From contig NC_068569.1 of the NCBI RefSeq assembly GCF_025698545.1, positions 2,356,001 to 2,420,000 of the forward strand: 64,000 nt of DNA, given 5' to 3'. A program made the position numbers and the translations under genes. Source of the DNA: Gossypium raimondii (lineage: Eukaryota > Streptophyta > Magnoliopsida > Malvales > Malvaceae). A model generated the notes under the pieces. That model did not search any database and had not been told where the DNA came from. It worked only from the letters and a program-made list of their open reading frames with translations. Position 1 is the first letter of the stretch. Each line of letters begins with the position of its first letter. This document shows, piece by piece, positions 1 through 12,145 of this stretch.

Positions 1-3000
1 CTCGTTTCATGCCCGGCCACCAATACATTCTTTTCAAATCACAATACATTTTTGTACTACTCGGATGAATGAAATACATGCTACTGTGAGCTTTAGAAAG
101 AATGTCATTTTTCAAATCTGAATTATTCGGAACACAAATTCTATTGCGATAACGCAACATACCATTATCATCAATGGTATACTCTAAACTCAACTTGTCC
201 CGAACCATTTGTCGTTTCAACACCAATTTTGGATCATTATCTTACAACTCTCGAATTCATTGAAGGAACATAGGTTTCGTTCTCAATTCTGCTAATATAG
301 AACCGTCTTTATTAAGAGACAAATGAGCATTCATCGCTCGAAGTGCAAACAATGATGACTTTCGACTAAGTGCATCTGCAACCACATTAGCCTTTCCCGA
401 GTGGTAGTCAATAACCATGTCATAATGTTTTAGTATCTCTAACCACCGTCTCTATCTCAAATTCAGCTCTTTCTGAGTCATCAATTATTTCAAACTTTTG
501 AGATTTGTAAACACATAATATTTCTCGGCGTATAAATAGTGTCTCCAGATTTTCAAAACAAACACAATTGTAGCCAACTCAAGATCATGTGTAGGATAAT
601 TCTTCTCATGCAGTTTTAACTGTCGAGAAGCATAGGCCACTACTTTTCCCGACTGTATGAGTACACAACCCAATCCATTTAAAGACTCATCATTGTAAAT
701 AACATACGGTACACTCGATTCTGGCTGAGTCAAGATCGGAGCTTCTGTTAGCATTTTCTTCAACTGATCAAAACTCTGTTGACACTCATCAGACCAAACA
801 AATTGTACATTTTTCTGTCGTAATCGAGTCATCGGTGAAGCAATCATTTAAAAGTTCTTGACAAATTGGCGGTAATATCCTACTAAACTCAGAAAACTTC
901 GCACTTCTGTTATATTCTTTGGAGTTTTCCAATTCACCACTGCAAATACTTTACTCGAGTCCACTCGAATCCCTTCGGCTAATACAATATGACCCAGAAA
1001 TCTGACCTCATGAAGCCAAAATTCACATTTATTAAACTTTGCATACAATTGTTTTTCTCTCAAAATCTGCAACACAGTTCTCAAGTGTTGTACATGCTCA
1101 GATTTTGTCTTAGAATAGATCAGTATATCATCAATAAACACAACCACAAATCTATCCAAGTAAGGTTGAAAAATTTGATTCATTAGATCCATAAAAGTAG
1201 CAAGAGCATTGGTCAAACCAAATGGCATTACCAAAAACTCATAGTGACCATACCGAGTTCTGAAAGCACTCTTCAGCACATCACACTCTTTAACCTTCAA
1301 CTGATAATACCCGGATCTGAGGTCTATCTTCGAAAATACTACAACACCTTTTAGTTGGTCAAACAAATCGTCAATATGAGGCAAAATATATTTATTTTTA
1401 ATTGTGGCCTTGTTCAACTGTCTATAGTCTATACACAGTCTCAAAGAACCATCTTTATTTTTCACAAATAAGACAGGTGCAGCCCAAGGAGACATACTCG
1501 ATCTGATGAACCCTTTGTCCAATAACTCTTACAACTATGTCTTTAATTCCTTTAACTCAGCTGATGCCATACGGTATGGTGTTATCGATATAAGAACTGT
1601 TCCCGGAATTACATTAATTATAATTCAACTTCACGATCAGGTAGTAAACTCGACAACTCCTCAGGAAACACATTAACAAACTCATTAACAATTAGTAACT
1701 GTTCTAGCTTCGATTCAGAATCCTGGGTATCAAGAATATAGGCTAAAAATGCGTTATTACCTTTCCGCATTAGTTTCTGAGCTGAAAAAGCTTAAATAAT
1801 TCTAATAATTTCTTTCGGATTCTCAAACTTAACAGTAATCATTTCACCTGTCTGACATTTCAGATCAATCCGTTTTTCTCTACAATTTACTACAGCATCA
1901 TGCTTCGCCAACCAATCCATTCCCAAAATAACATCAAATTCCTGAAAAGGTAGCAACATCAAATCAACATGGAATTCACAGCCTTTTACTTTCAATGGAC
2001 AATTTCGACACACTAAATTTTAAACATTCTTTTCCACGGAACCATAATCTACTCATTCTTTTCTACGGAACGATCATACTCAATCCTGCGTTCTACTCAT
2101 TTTAAACATTCAATTCAATTTTCATACTTTTATAATAATCTTAACTCAACAAAAAAATATAAATAAATATATTATACCATTCCTAAATTAACACATAATC
2201 ATGAAAGTTTAACCATATGAACTTACTTGGGTTGGATTGTAAAATTGGTAATAATTTAGAGACTACTCGACTAATTTCCCTTTTTCTCGTTGATCTACGA
2301 GCTCTTGAACTAGAATGCAAAATCTTTCATTCATTAGCATATATTTCAATTTCAATCCACTTCACAATTTATACCCCTCAAATTTCTAAATTACACAATT
2401 ACCCCAATTTTTACAATTTTTACAATTTAGTCCCTTACCAATTAACTTATCAAATGAGATAAATTTTCTCAATTAATATTTTATCTAAATATTATAAGCT
2501 ATTACATAGCCCTTAATAAACAGACTTTAATAACAAACCCTAAGATTTAATATTTTTCACAATTTGGTCCTAAAATAAATTTCTATTGAAATTACTTGAT
2601 AAAATCTTCATATAACAAAATTAAAACTTCAAATACATGTTAATTCATCATAAAATCCAGCACTCATCAATGGTAACTTTCAAAATTACCCATAGAATCA
2701 AAAACTAATGAATTAGATAGTTGGACCTAATAAAGTCTCAAAAATATAAAAATTTCGAGAAAAGTAAGAATTAAACTTACATGAAGTTAAAATATATATA
2801 AAAAAAAACAACTTAAGAAGCTCTCTAATGGCTATTTTTGACTGAGAATTGAAGAAGAACTGCCTAGAAATCTTTAGATTTCTTTTTATTTAAGCTTAAT
2901 TTTATCAAATTTACAATTTTGCCCTTAAATCACCTAATTCCAAGATTTTTTCTGCTTATACCGCCTCAGCCATTCCTTGGGTGTCTAATTTCCCTTTTAG

Positions 3001-3378
3001 TCCTCCCTTATTTACCATTTATGCGATTTAATCACTTTAGCAAGTTTTGCACTCTTTTTAATTTAGTTATTTTTAATTAATTAACTATCGAAACGATAAA
3101 ATTTTCTAACGAAACTTTAATAATACCTTAATGAGACTCCGTAAATATTTATAAAAATATTTAGAGCTCGGTTTATAAAATTGAGGTCACAATACCTCGT
3201 TTTCAAAACTAATTAATCTAACAAATATTTCTAAAGCATAATTCACTATAATTCATAAGCCTTCCTAAATTCACAATCGACTCATAAACAGTATATAATA
3301 AAATTTACGAGCTCACTTGTTGAATTTAGTGGTCTCGAACCACTGTTTCAGACACCACTAAAAATTTAGGTTGTTGCA
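1..3378 (-). mobile_element. Broken Ty3/gypsy LTR retrotransposon (fossil)
   Basis: This is an old Ty3/gypsy-type element read on the minus strand. From the right, it shows an LTR-like stretch whose outer end is near 3378, then a retropepsin-like part (about 1792-2013, with DVILGMDWL), reverse transcriptase (about 848-1522, with the FIDDIL catalytic box), RNase H (about 360-847, ending near ADALSRK), and the start of the integrase zinc-binding region at the left edge (WWPGMKR). The pol order RT, RNase H, integrase is that of Ty3/gypsy. The element is broken: no gag is recognisable and the reading frames are interrupted several times. It continues beyond the window, so a second LTR cannot be seen and age cannot be estimated from LTR divergence. 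Confidence 0.88.
2030..3378 (-). repeat. LTR-like part of the Ty3/gypsy fossil
   Basis: A+T-rich noncoding sequence adjoins the protease part. Its outer end on the minus strand reads TGCAACAACC at 3378-3369, a plausible LTR start beginning with TG. The inner LTR edge and primer-binding site were not resolved, so the left limit is approximate. Confidence 0.5.
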
Positions 3379-4324
3379 AAAATATCCTTTTATTTTCTTT
3401 CTTTTTACAAAAGTCAAATATTGTTTCATAATTCTAATTTTTCATTATAATGAAATAAATGAATAATGTTTGATAATAAAAAAAATAGTGGAATTGACAT
3501 TGACAATTTTTTATTTTTAGTATTAATTCACAATAACATTAAGCATATAAATTATTTATTTTTATGCGAGAGAAACAAATACCACATATATTTATTAATT
3601 CATTTAGTTATCATACTCTGTTGGCAGCAAGGGTTTTATTTATCATTGAAATTCCTTAGTAATTTATGTTGGTTCAAAGTTTGAAACACCTGATTTTCTA
3701 AGATATTTCTTATCCCTTTCTTTCTCAAGTCCACACCTCCAAACTATTGGATGATCTTCGTCTTCCCCTTTCTTTCTCTCGTATTTCTTTTCATTATTGT
3801 CCACACTATGTATTTTGTTAGAGTCAGCAATTAGAGAGAAACTATATGTATATGTATGTGTATCGATGTATATAAATTATTTAATTTAATATTGACCTAA
3901 ATATCACTCTCGACTCAAATAAAATTAGATTTAGATCATAAAATGGAAGAGAATACCTATGGTTATAAGTGAAGAGGAGTAGACAAGAGCAAGGCATGAC
4001 CGAAGAATTACAACTTTAGACCTCAAAATACATAAAATATATCATGCTTGCTACATTGTCTATGGATGAAAAACATTACCGCATATATGTATATATCATG
4101 CTTGCTACATTGTCCATGGATGAAAAAAAAGGAAAAGAAAAGATGCGGAGCATGAGATAATATAAAAAACAGAAGAAATCTATTAGGAGAAGTGTGGTAT
4201 TGTATTTTTCATTTGTTTGGAACCCCAAGTAGGAAAAAAAAAATATCCAACAATAAACTATGTCCATCCAATCACCTTCTCTAGGTATGCCTCCATTTTC
4301 ATAAACCCCACACCTACTCCATCA
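3379..4324. other. Intergenic region upstream of the MYB-related gene
   Basis: No gene is seen. The stretch is A+T-rich and contains the direct duplication at 4037-4127. The part next to 4325 probably holds the promoter of the MYB-related gene. Confidence 0.6.
4037..4127. repeat. Direct duplication of about 37 bp
   Basis: The phrase around ATATATCATGCTTGCTACAT occurs at 4037-4073 and again at 4091-4127, with one C/T difference in the following TGTCYATGGATGAAAAA. The copies start 54 bases apart and look like a recent local duplication upstream of the MYB-related gene. Confidence 0.85.
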
Positions 4325-4360
4325 TCATATATACCTCCCAACATATCTCTTATTTAATTC

Positions 4361-4390
4361 TTCTTCTTCTCTCTCTCTCTCTCTTTCTAT
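4361..4390 (+). repeat. CT-rich microsatellite in the MYB gene leader
   Basis: A TTC/CT tract ends about 95 bases before the start codon at 4486. Pyrimidine tracts are common in plant 5' leaders and may sit close to the transcription start. Confidence 0.6.
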
Positions 4391-4485
4391 TTTTCCTTTT
4401 TTTTTTCCTGTCTCTGATCTCTGTGTCTGTTTGAGGTTGTTATTTTTGGGTGTGCTTGGTTTGTTTGAGCTTTGTCTGGACAGAA

Positions 4486-5479
4486 ATGGGCAGGAAATGC
4501 TCACATTGTGGAAACATAGGCCATAATTCAAGGACCTGCACCACTTTTAGAGGGTCTAGTGTTGTGGGAGGACTTAGGCTTTTCGGTGTTCAACTTGGCA
4601 TCTCTTCATCATCATCAGACAGTCTGAAGAAGAGTATTAGCATGGATTGCTTATCGTCTTCAGCCTCTCCTTCATCCCCCTCTCCTTCATCTTCTTTGTC
4701 TTCTCCTAGAATCTCCATGGATGAACTTTCTGATAAAACTACTTCCAATATTGGTTATCTATCTGATGGTCTCATGGCCCCATCTCATGAAAGAAAGAAA
4801 GGTTTGTTTCTTTTTATCAAACAAACTCATTAAAATAGAACCATACTATTCATATCAGGTTGTGTTTGGTAAGATTGTTTTTCCTTAGAAAAATAAATAA
4901 CCAGAATTGTTTGGATTGGTCAGGAGTTCCATGGACAGAGGAGGAACATCGAGTGTTTTTAGTAGGGTTGGAGAAGCTAGGGAAAGGAGACTGGAGAGGC
5001 ATCTCTAAAAACTTCGTGACTACAAGAACTCCAACCCAAGTTGCAAGCCATGCTCAAAAGTATTTTCTTCGACAGTCAACTCTCAACAAAAAGAAGCGCC
5101 GTTCCAGCTTGTTTGACATGGTATATACTATATATAATTATATAATTATCATATCCATAGTTATGGTCCTTCAGTTTACATCCTAATTAAAAATCTAACC
5201 AGAGACATCCCATGAACATGACAGGTTAGAAGCAGTAGCATGGTTGCACCTCATGTTAATACCTCTAACTCCCAGCATCATCATCATCTCATGTTCGATA
5301 AGTTGCAGTACGGATACATTGATTCTCAGACAAAAACATCAAATGCAACAGCAGAATCCATGTCTTCAAATCTGGTGCCCGATTTGGAGCTCAAACTTGC
5401 CGCCCCAAGACCGGGTTTAGAAGAAAACAATAAGTCATCCCCGACAACCCTCCTTATCAGATCTATTAGCGTTACTTGA
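4486..5479 (+). CDS. MYB-related (SHAQKYF, R1-type) transcription repressor
   Basis: Three coding exons are inferred at 4486-4801, 4924-5120 and 5225-5479, with GT-AG introns and matching phases, giving 255 residues. The N-terminus has a CCHC zinc knuckle (Cys5, Cys8, His13, Cys18), followed by an RLFGVQL motif at about 31-37. A single MYB repeat spans about 106-155 and carries the SHAQKYF signature at 147-153. An LELKL EAR-type motif lies at about 225-229. Family knowledge: such proteins (KUA1/MYBS3 relatives) bind TATCCA/I-box-type promoter elements and often repress genes for growth, sugar or light responses in the nucleus. RLFGV and EAR motifs both recruit corepressors, so repression is inferred. 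The clade looks nearest to the Arabidopsis At1g19000/At1g74840 type, but I do not assign a symbol. Confidence 0.92.
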
Positions 5480-8400
5480 CACCTGCTAAGAACAAAACTG
5501 AAATGAGAAACCATGTAGTTCATGTTCAGACTGATTAAAATGAAGCCACCTAATACTAGTGATTAGTAGCATTATTTATGGTAAATTTCCAGATTAGTAA
5601 ATATTTTCTCAAAATGATCAATTATTATTCCTTTAATATTATCCAATTTAGACAACCAGTTTTGTGGCGATACATGATGGGTTTTTTTTTCTTCTTTTGG
5701 ATAATCAAGGTATTCTCAGACTTTTGTCTAGAGGTGATGCATGATATTATTATTAGTAGAAGCTCGGCTTAATTCATTAATTTGTCCATTATTGCTGGCG
5801 ATTATATATAATCAGTTATTCCTATGGGCCTAAGCCTAATTTTCCCACGGTTTTTAGTATGGGAAATAGCATTATATAAAAATTAAATTAAGTCATCATC
5901 TTCATCAGTTCCTCATCGAAAAACCCAGAATTTCCTTCTTCTTCTTCTTCTTCTTTTTTCTTTCTTTTTCAATGCATGTTAAATTGGCCAAATCAAACTA
6001 CCTTTATGTTCAATCTATGATTTGCAATGGTGACAACTTTATCGCTTCATTTTTTGGTGCTAGCTGTGTAAACAACGACAGTTGTGGAAAAGAACCAAAC
6101 TGATTGATCATCATGGAAGATAAACCTCTCTTTTTTGAAAATTAATGGAATCCCAGCATGTGGGCTTTATCAAAATTGACCAAATTAAAACGAGGAAAAC
6201 CCATGTTATTAAACTTTTAATTGAAAAATCTACATTTAATACCAGGCCTCTGCTTTGACAGGAAAGATTTGTAACTTGTGTGTTTTTTTTCTAAACAGCT
6301 GCTGACCCAGATCCTTCTTCTGGTCTTTTACAAATTTATGAACAAATGTTAATAAATAGGCTGCACTTTTTCAAGAAAGGTGTAATTGTGGCACATAACA
6401 TAACTGACATTGGTGGATAAATACATAAGAAAAGACAACGTATATCTTGTCCCAGCAGGTAATGATCTGGGACCATTTGCTATATTGGCTTCATCATAGA
6501 TTGAAATTTCACCTATAAAGAAAAAAACATTAATCTGGAATTACCAACAATTAGTAAAAGATAGACCCAAAGAAACCCAACTTACAAATTGGGAAAGGAA
6601 AATGAAATTTTGACTGCTGACTTTTTCTTTTCTGAAAGTCATAATTTTAATCTTTTGAAAGTTCAATGAATATATTTACCTTTTTATAGTGTTTTTCTTA
6701 ATTCAACCTACCAAGTATTTTTTTTTAATATCTTGGAATTTTATATTCATGTACATTGAATTGGTGGCGGTACATACATGCATGCATTATCATCACTTGA
6801 AATGACTCCAACAAAATCTATACAAAGAAAGAGATCGTGTGACTAGGAAATTGGCACACCTTCGATTCAAGGCAAATTTGGACTCCACCCTTTTTTATGA
6901 AGATAAGGAAATGAAGCTTGTCCACCACATGCTTCCAATGATCTACAATAACAGTACCGGCATTGAATTTTGTTACCAAAATATTTTGTTTTGTATTAAA
7001 ATAGTAATAAATTCCAAATTGGGTATCGAATATATATAAGTGTAGGTGACAATTGGAATAATATAATGATTAGTATTGCAGTGGAAGGGGACGTATCAAA
7101 ACTGTCTCTACTATATTCGGTTCGTAAAATTTTGGTTAATAATAAATGTCATGTTGTTGTTATAATTCCAAATCACTGTTTATTTTATTACCAAAATGTA
7201 GTAAAATAGTTATCCTCACTTAGCTGTTGTTTTTAAAATTAAGTAGAAAATACAATTAGATTGTTTGATAAATTTTAAAATTAAAATATTTAAAGATGAT
7301 GTTAAAAAGAATTGAAAAACTTCACAACCTATTTATCATTTTCCACACTTTTTATTGAAAAAATTTCTAATATGCTTGAAAAACTCAAATCATGGAAATA
7401 TTAATTTTCAGTTTATTTAATATTTTAAATGGATCATTAAACAAGAGGTTCAACTCTTAGATAATCCTAAGCTATGTAAATCTAATTAAAATATTGTAAA
7501 TTTGGGGATTAATTATAATTTAAGGATATCTTATGAATTAACCCTAAAAGAAACACTAGTGTACGTCTGTGTCTGTATGAATAAGATGGATTGGTTTGTC
7601 CAAAATTGAAAAATTCATATGAAATTCATTTTCGTAATTATTATATAAATTTTAAGACAGTGACCTTTCAACAAACAGCCATGTTTTTATTTACTATCTG
7701 TAACATCAATGCGGTGTTAAGTTCTGTTATCTGAAAAGTGGAAACCTAATATTAATGGTATTAATAATTATAAATAAAATTGGAAGAAGAAAACATAATT
7801 AATTATAATCACTAGTGAATGCAGCAATCCCATTCCTTACATCTATAATTTATAATTACTGGTAAAAAGTAAATAAATAAGCACACGGTAAATGTTGGGG
7901 TTTGAGGTTTTGTTTTTATTTTACCTGAGAAAATAGGAGAATGTAAAGGAAAAGAAAAAAAATGATAAAAATTAGTTTTGTGTTACTCTTAAGTTAAAAT
8001 TGATATCATTTATATTTTAAATATTGATGGTTTTATGTGGTGTTTATTTTATTTTTCATGTTACATTCTAAGTTTTTATCCATTCAATTTAATTATTTAA
8101 AATATTTAAATAATTATTTATTTTTATTTTAAAGTGCATTAAAATTAAAAATAAAATTATTGTGATTTTAAATTTAAATTAAATGATTTGTTTAAAGAGG
8201 CTATTTAGAATCTGTAGCCAATATGCATAGAATTTCTTTTATCAGTCTAATATATCTAAAATAATAGATCCATGGATTAACTCACAAGTCAGGTATCCAA
8301 TTTTAAACCATTATTTTAAGTTTAACTTTTATAATTAACAAAATATCATAGATATCTTTTTCATAGAAAATACATCATAGATATTAATAAAAATTTGTTA

Positions 8401-9060
8401 ATAAAATTTAAAGAAAAGAAGCTAAAACCTAATCTCCGATGACGGCGCAAAAAAGAGTAAATGAAGAATGGTGAAGGTATACTAAACTCAATAAACAATA
8501 AACAACTAGTTTTAAACTAAATCTTTTTTTTCATATAAAACTCTTAATTAGCTTAAAATTATTTAAAATTCCGAATAAATAAATAATAAAATAATAAAAC
8601 TTAATAAATACAATATTGAGCTCATATATAATAAAAATTAAGCATGAAATTCGAACCCAATATGATTTAAACTCGAATAAAAAACCCGAAACTCATAAAT
8701 TTCATAATAATCCTGTTTAGAAATTCTTCTTGCGCGATCTTCACTAAGATGGTTATAATTTGAGTTTCCGAACTCGAAATTGAGTGATTTAAACTGCATT
8801 TCGAAACTAAGAGATAATTCTTCAAACTCTATGCAGACATCTAAGCCAATAAATGTTTGGATCCCGTCAAAAAACTCGTCACAAGTTGACTAATTTTTTT
8901 AGCTTGAAAACTGATAACTTGGTTGAATTGACTTTAATAAATTCCACCTATTCTATGAATGTATCCTTCCTCCTTTCCGTGAAAAGATTCATTTTCACAT
9001 ATTGTCTTTAATCGAATATTAATTTGATTTGCTTGGCCTTTGATCTTGTTATTGGCCCAT
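5480..9060. other. Intergenic, A+T-rich
   Basis: About 3.6 kb follows the MYB-related gene. The first few hundred bases probably contain its 3' UTR. Short open frames occur but match no family I recognise and have no intron-exon pattern. I see no RNA gene. Confidence 0.6.
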
Positions 9061-9065
9061 CACAT

Positions 9066-10186
9066 CTATGGATCTGAAATTAGGCCTTGAGACTCGCATA
9101 ATGTATAGAGCCTCTTACGTGAGAACTTAAGGTAGAATGTTAGTGACGGGTCGAACGTTCGGCTTTGGGATGATGCATGGGATGGTAATCTTGGGCCGTT
9201 TCGAAACTTAGCCTTGAGGTTAAATGATCGTTTGGAGAATGCAAGGATGCGTGATATGTCGATATATGCATGGTGACTGTTGATCTGAGGGAAGTTTGGT
9301 CGACTGTTAGATTTAGATACTTTGTTCCGGATAGGGTCAATACCAACACAGAGTGCATTAGCAGGGCCTGATACATGTTGGAATGACAACTCTCTAGGTC
9401 TTTTCACAATTCGAGGGGAATATAGCAGGTTGTTAGGTACTTTAGCTAGTGCTGGGAGTCGGCAGTGGAAAATGGTCTGGAAAAGTGCCTTACTTCCAAG
9501 GGTACGGTTTTTATTATGGTTGGTAATGAGGGAGAGGATCTTGTGCAAAACTGAACTATTTCAAATAGGGCTCTGCGACAATAGCGGCTGTGCTGTGTGT
9601 GGTGCACAGCTTGAAAGCATCATTCACGTCCTCCGAGACTGCGGGGTGGTTAAAGGGATGTGGGAGCGATTATTAGTAGCAACGCAACAACGTGCTTTCT
9701 TTTCTAGAGAATTATCGGACTGGTTATTGTCTAACTTACGGGTAGGACAGGATCATATGCATGAAAGGGTTGAGTGGAACGTGCTGTTTGGAGTGGTTGC
9801 TGGCAGATATGGAAGAATAAGAACTTATTATTCTTGCGATGTCCTTGTTATGCAGATTTGGGCGATTTACATTGGCTTGGACCTGGCCTGAAATAAAGGG
9901 CATAGAAAAGTGCTGTTGGAGAGTGGCTGTTTACAGGCCGTCCAGGTGGTGAACAACAGGAATTCTCGAGTCTGTTCTGTTGTAGTAGTTAGGAATGTTT
10001 GGAGGCTGCTGGAGCGAGATTGGCAAGTACAAGTGTTGCATGTAGGAGATGACATGACCACCCGTTTCTTTGATATCCTAGTTGAGGGCACTCGACATCG
10101 GCTTCAACTAGATATTGTGGGACTACAGAGCCAACAAAATGGCTCTTGCACTGTATTGCCAATACAATAGGTTTAACTAATTTCAC
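9066..10186 (+). mobile_element. 5'-truncated, decayed LINE fragment
   Basis: This is the tail end of a plant L1-type LINE. Near 9150-9250 one frame reads the VRLWDDAWDGNLGPF type of sequence that follows the reverse transcriptase. The open frame from 9322 to 9891 contains the zinc-binding zf-RVT domain (CAVCGAQLESIIHVLRDC). Part of the RNase H-like domain follows at about 9910-10170 in a different frame (RDWQVQVLHV). The upstream endonuclease and most of the reverse transcriptase are missing, at least one frame change separates the domains, and the RNase H core is incomplete. No clear poly(A) tail or target duplication is visible, so this is an old, inactive copy. Confidence 0.85.
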
Positions 10187-12145
10187 CTACAGGTAACAGG
10201 CAACCCTCAACGCAACCCCAATACCTAGCACAAGAACCATCTCCACCATTATTACCGCACTTCTTTTGGAATATTCTCTTACTTTTGAAGGGCATTCCAA
10301 TAACTCACTTTTGTTTTTTATAAAACCCGACGATACTGCCATTATTTTTCTTATGGGAATGAAATACTCTCGTTGTTAAAGGGTTGTGAAAAGCAATTTA
10401 AAAAAGGGATTGCACTACTAAAGTGATTTTATTGGTAATATATATTTGATTATGCTACATTTCACGATGTGAGAAATATTTTTAATATTGTGTAGATTAC
10501 TGTGTGCTGCAATATTTAAGAGAAGCCCAAAGGTCGGGCCGTTAGTCCAATTATTCATCTAAATTTCAAGTTTGGGCTAAACATGGGTTTCTATTAAAGC
10601 CCGAAATTGGTTTTAAGATTAATACATATGGGACTTTGCATATTTTACATAAACTTAATGGGGTTGGCGGATTCAGAAAATTCTTTTTGGAGGTTGAAAT
10701 TAAATTGTATATTTTTATAATGGTAAAAATATAATTTTATTATTTTAATAGTTTATATCTTTATAATTTTTAAAAGTTTAAATCAATTTTTTTATCATTT
10801 TGGGGGGACAAAGTACAGTTTAAGTAATATGTAGGATAACTTCTAAACTTAGCGTGAGTTTGGATAGACGATACATTTAGTTTATTTTTTGTCTCATGCT
10901 ACAGTATCGTTACAGTATCTAATCTTATTGTTACTGTTATTTTTACACTAACCGCAGGTAAACGTACCACCCATCCTTATTTTAATCTATATATTCTATA
11001 GTGAATGTTTAATCTTCAAATCCCCTACCATTTTCATGAATATTGAATACAATCATCTTTGCATCACCTAGCACTATCCTATTTTAATTTAAACATAATT
11101 AAAAAAAAAAAGTCAAACACAAAATGTTTTACCCTTTCAATAGTTATATGCATTTTATAATTCTACCCTTCTAATATTTATATTTGTGATCTTAAAAACT
11201 ACTATCAACTCCATGAATATTAGAAACATCCATTTTCCTGTCCTCTAGTCTGTCCCCTGTCTTACTTTAAATATAAAATATTTTTATTTTTTTAATAGTT
11301 ATATATGATGCATTTTTATAATTTACCTTCTAATAATTATGTGTAAGTGTAAAATGGTAATTTCGTATAGTTGGACGGGGCAAACAATTACTATAACCAT
11401 TCTATGCCCATACTTCAAAAGAAAAAAAAATCCATTCTGCCTCACCTCACCCAACATCCACTTTTCAAAAAGAAAAAAACTCAGATCTATCTAGTGAGGA
11501 TTGATTCGAAATAAATTGGATCGTTCGAGTTTTGTTATTCCTATTTTCAGTTAATGTGTTTTCTGCCCGTTTTAAATTTAATCGCCCCATTTTAATTATA
11601 AAAATTTGATCTCTATTCTCTTTTAACATAATAATTAAAAATTTTAATTGATAAAACCATAAAAGAATTTCAAAATAAAAAATTACTTATATGGCTAATA
11701 TTACACGCATAAAAAGCTAAATAAGCAAATAGAATTATTGAATTTGGAGTTGTATGATTTTCAACTCTCAATATGAGCTTGATTTTAGAGAAGCAAATTA
11801 AAATTTAAAATATATATATTGTTTGCATGAATTTTGCATTGTTCTAAATTGGTCAAACAAGTAAATATCTTTTTATATTAAAAATACTAATAATTTAATT
11901 TAACAAAAGTTCTTTGATAATTTATGAATTGTTTAATAATTAAAAAGATAGAGAAAGAAATTGGAATGTGGGAGTGAGAGCAGACCTTGCTACTTTTTAG
12001 TAAGTAATATTGACTAAACCAGTGAACCGAAAAAAAAAAAAAGGGTCCAAAACAGCCCAAAAAACCCAATCTTCTAAGATTCAGACTTATTCAGATATTC
12101 TGCTCTCTTTTCTCCAAACTCCTTTGCTCTCATCCTTAAACAATT
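10187..12145. other. Intergenic region upstream of the tetraspanin gene
   Basis: A+T-rich sequence with a small MITE-like inverted repeat at 10862-10976 and a short degenerate repeat around 10665-10830. The promoter and leader of the tetraspanin gene should lie in the last few hundred bases. No other gene is recognised. Confidence 0.6.
10862..10976. repeat. Small MITE-like inverted repeat
   Basis: The left end, GGATAGACGATACATTTAG at 10862, resembles the reverse complement of the right end, GGATGGGTGGTACGTTTAC, ending at 10976. About 13 of 19 positions agree. The interior carries ACAGTATCGTTACAGTATC. The ends look like a worn small non-autonomous DNA transposon. No target duplication is obvious, so the edges are approximate. 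Confidence 0.45.

Noticed and set aside
9066-9548. Minus-strand frame of 160 codons over the LINE fragment
   Set aside because: It is a shadow of the plus-strand LINE coding sequence and matches no family.
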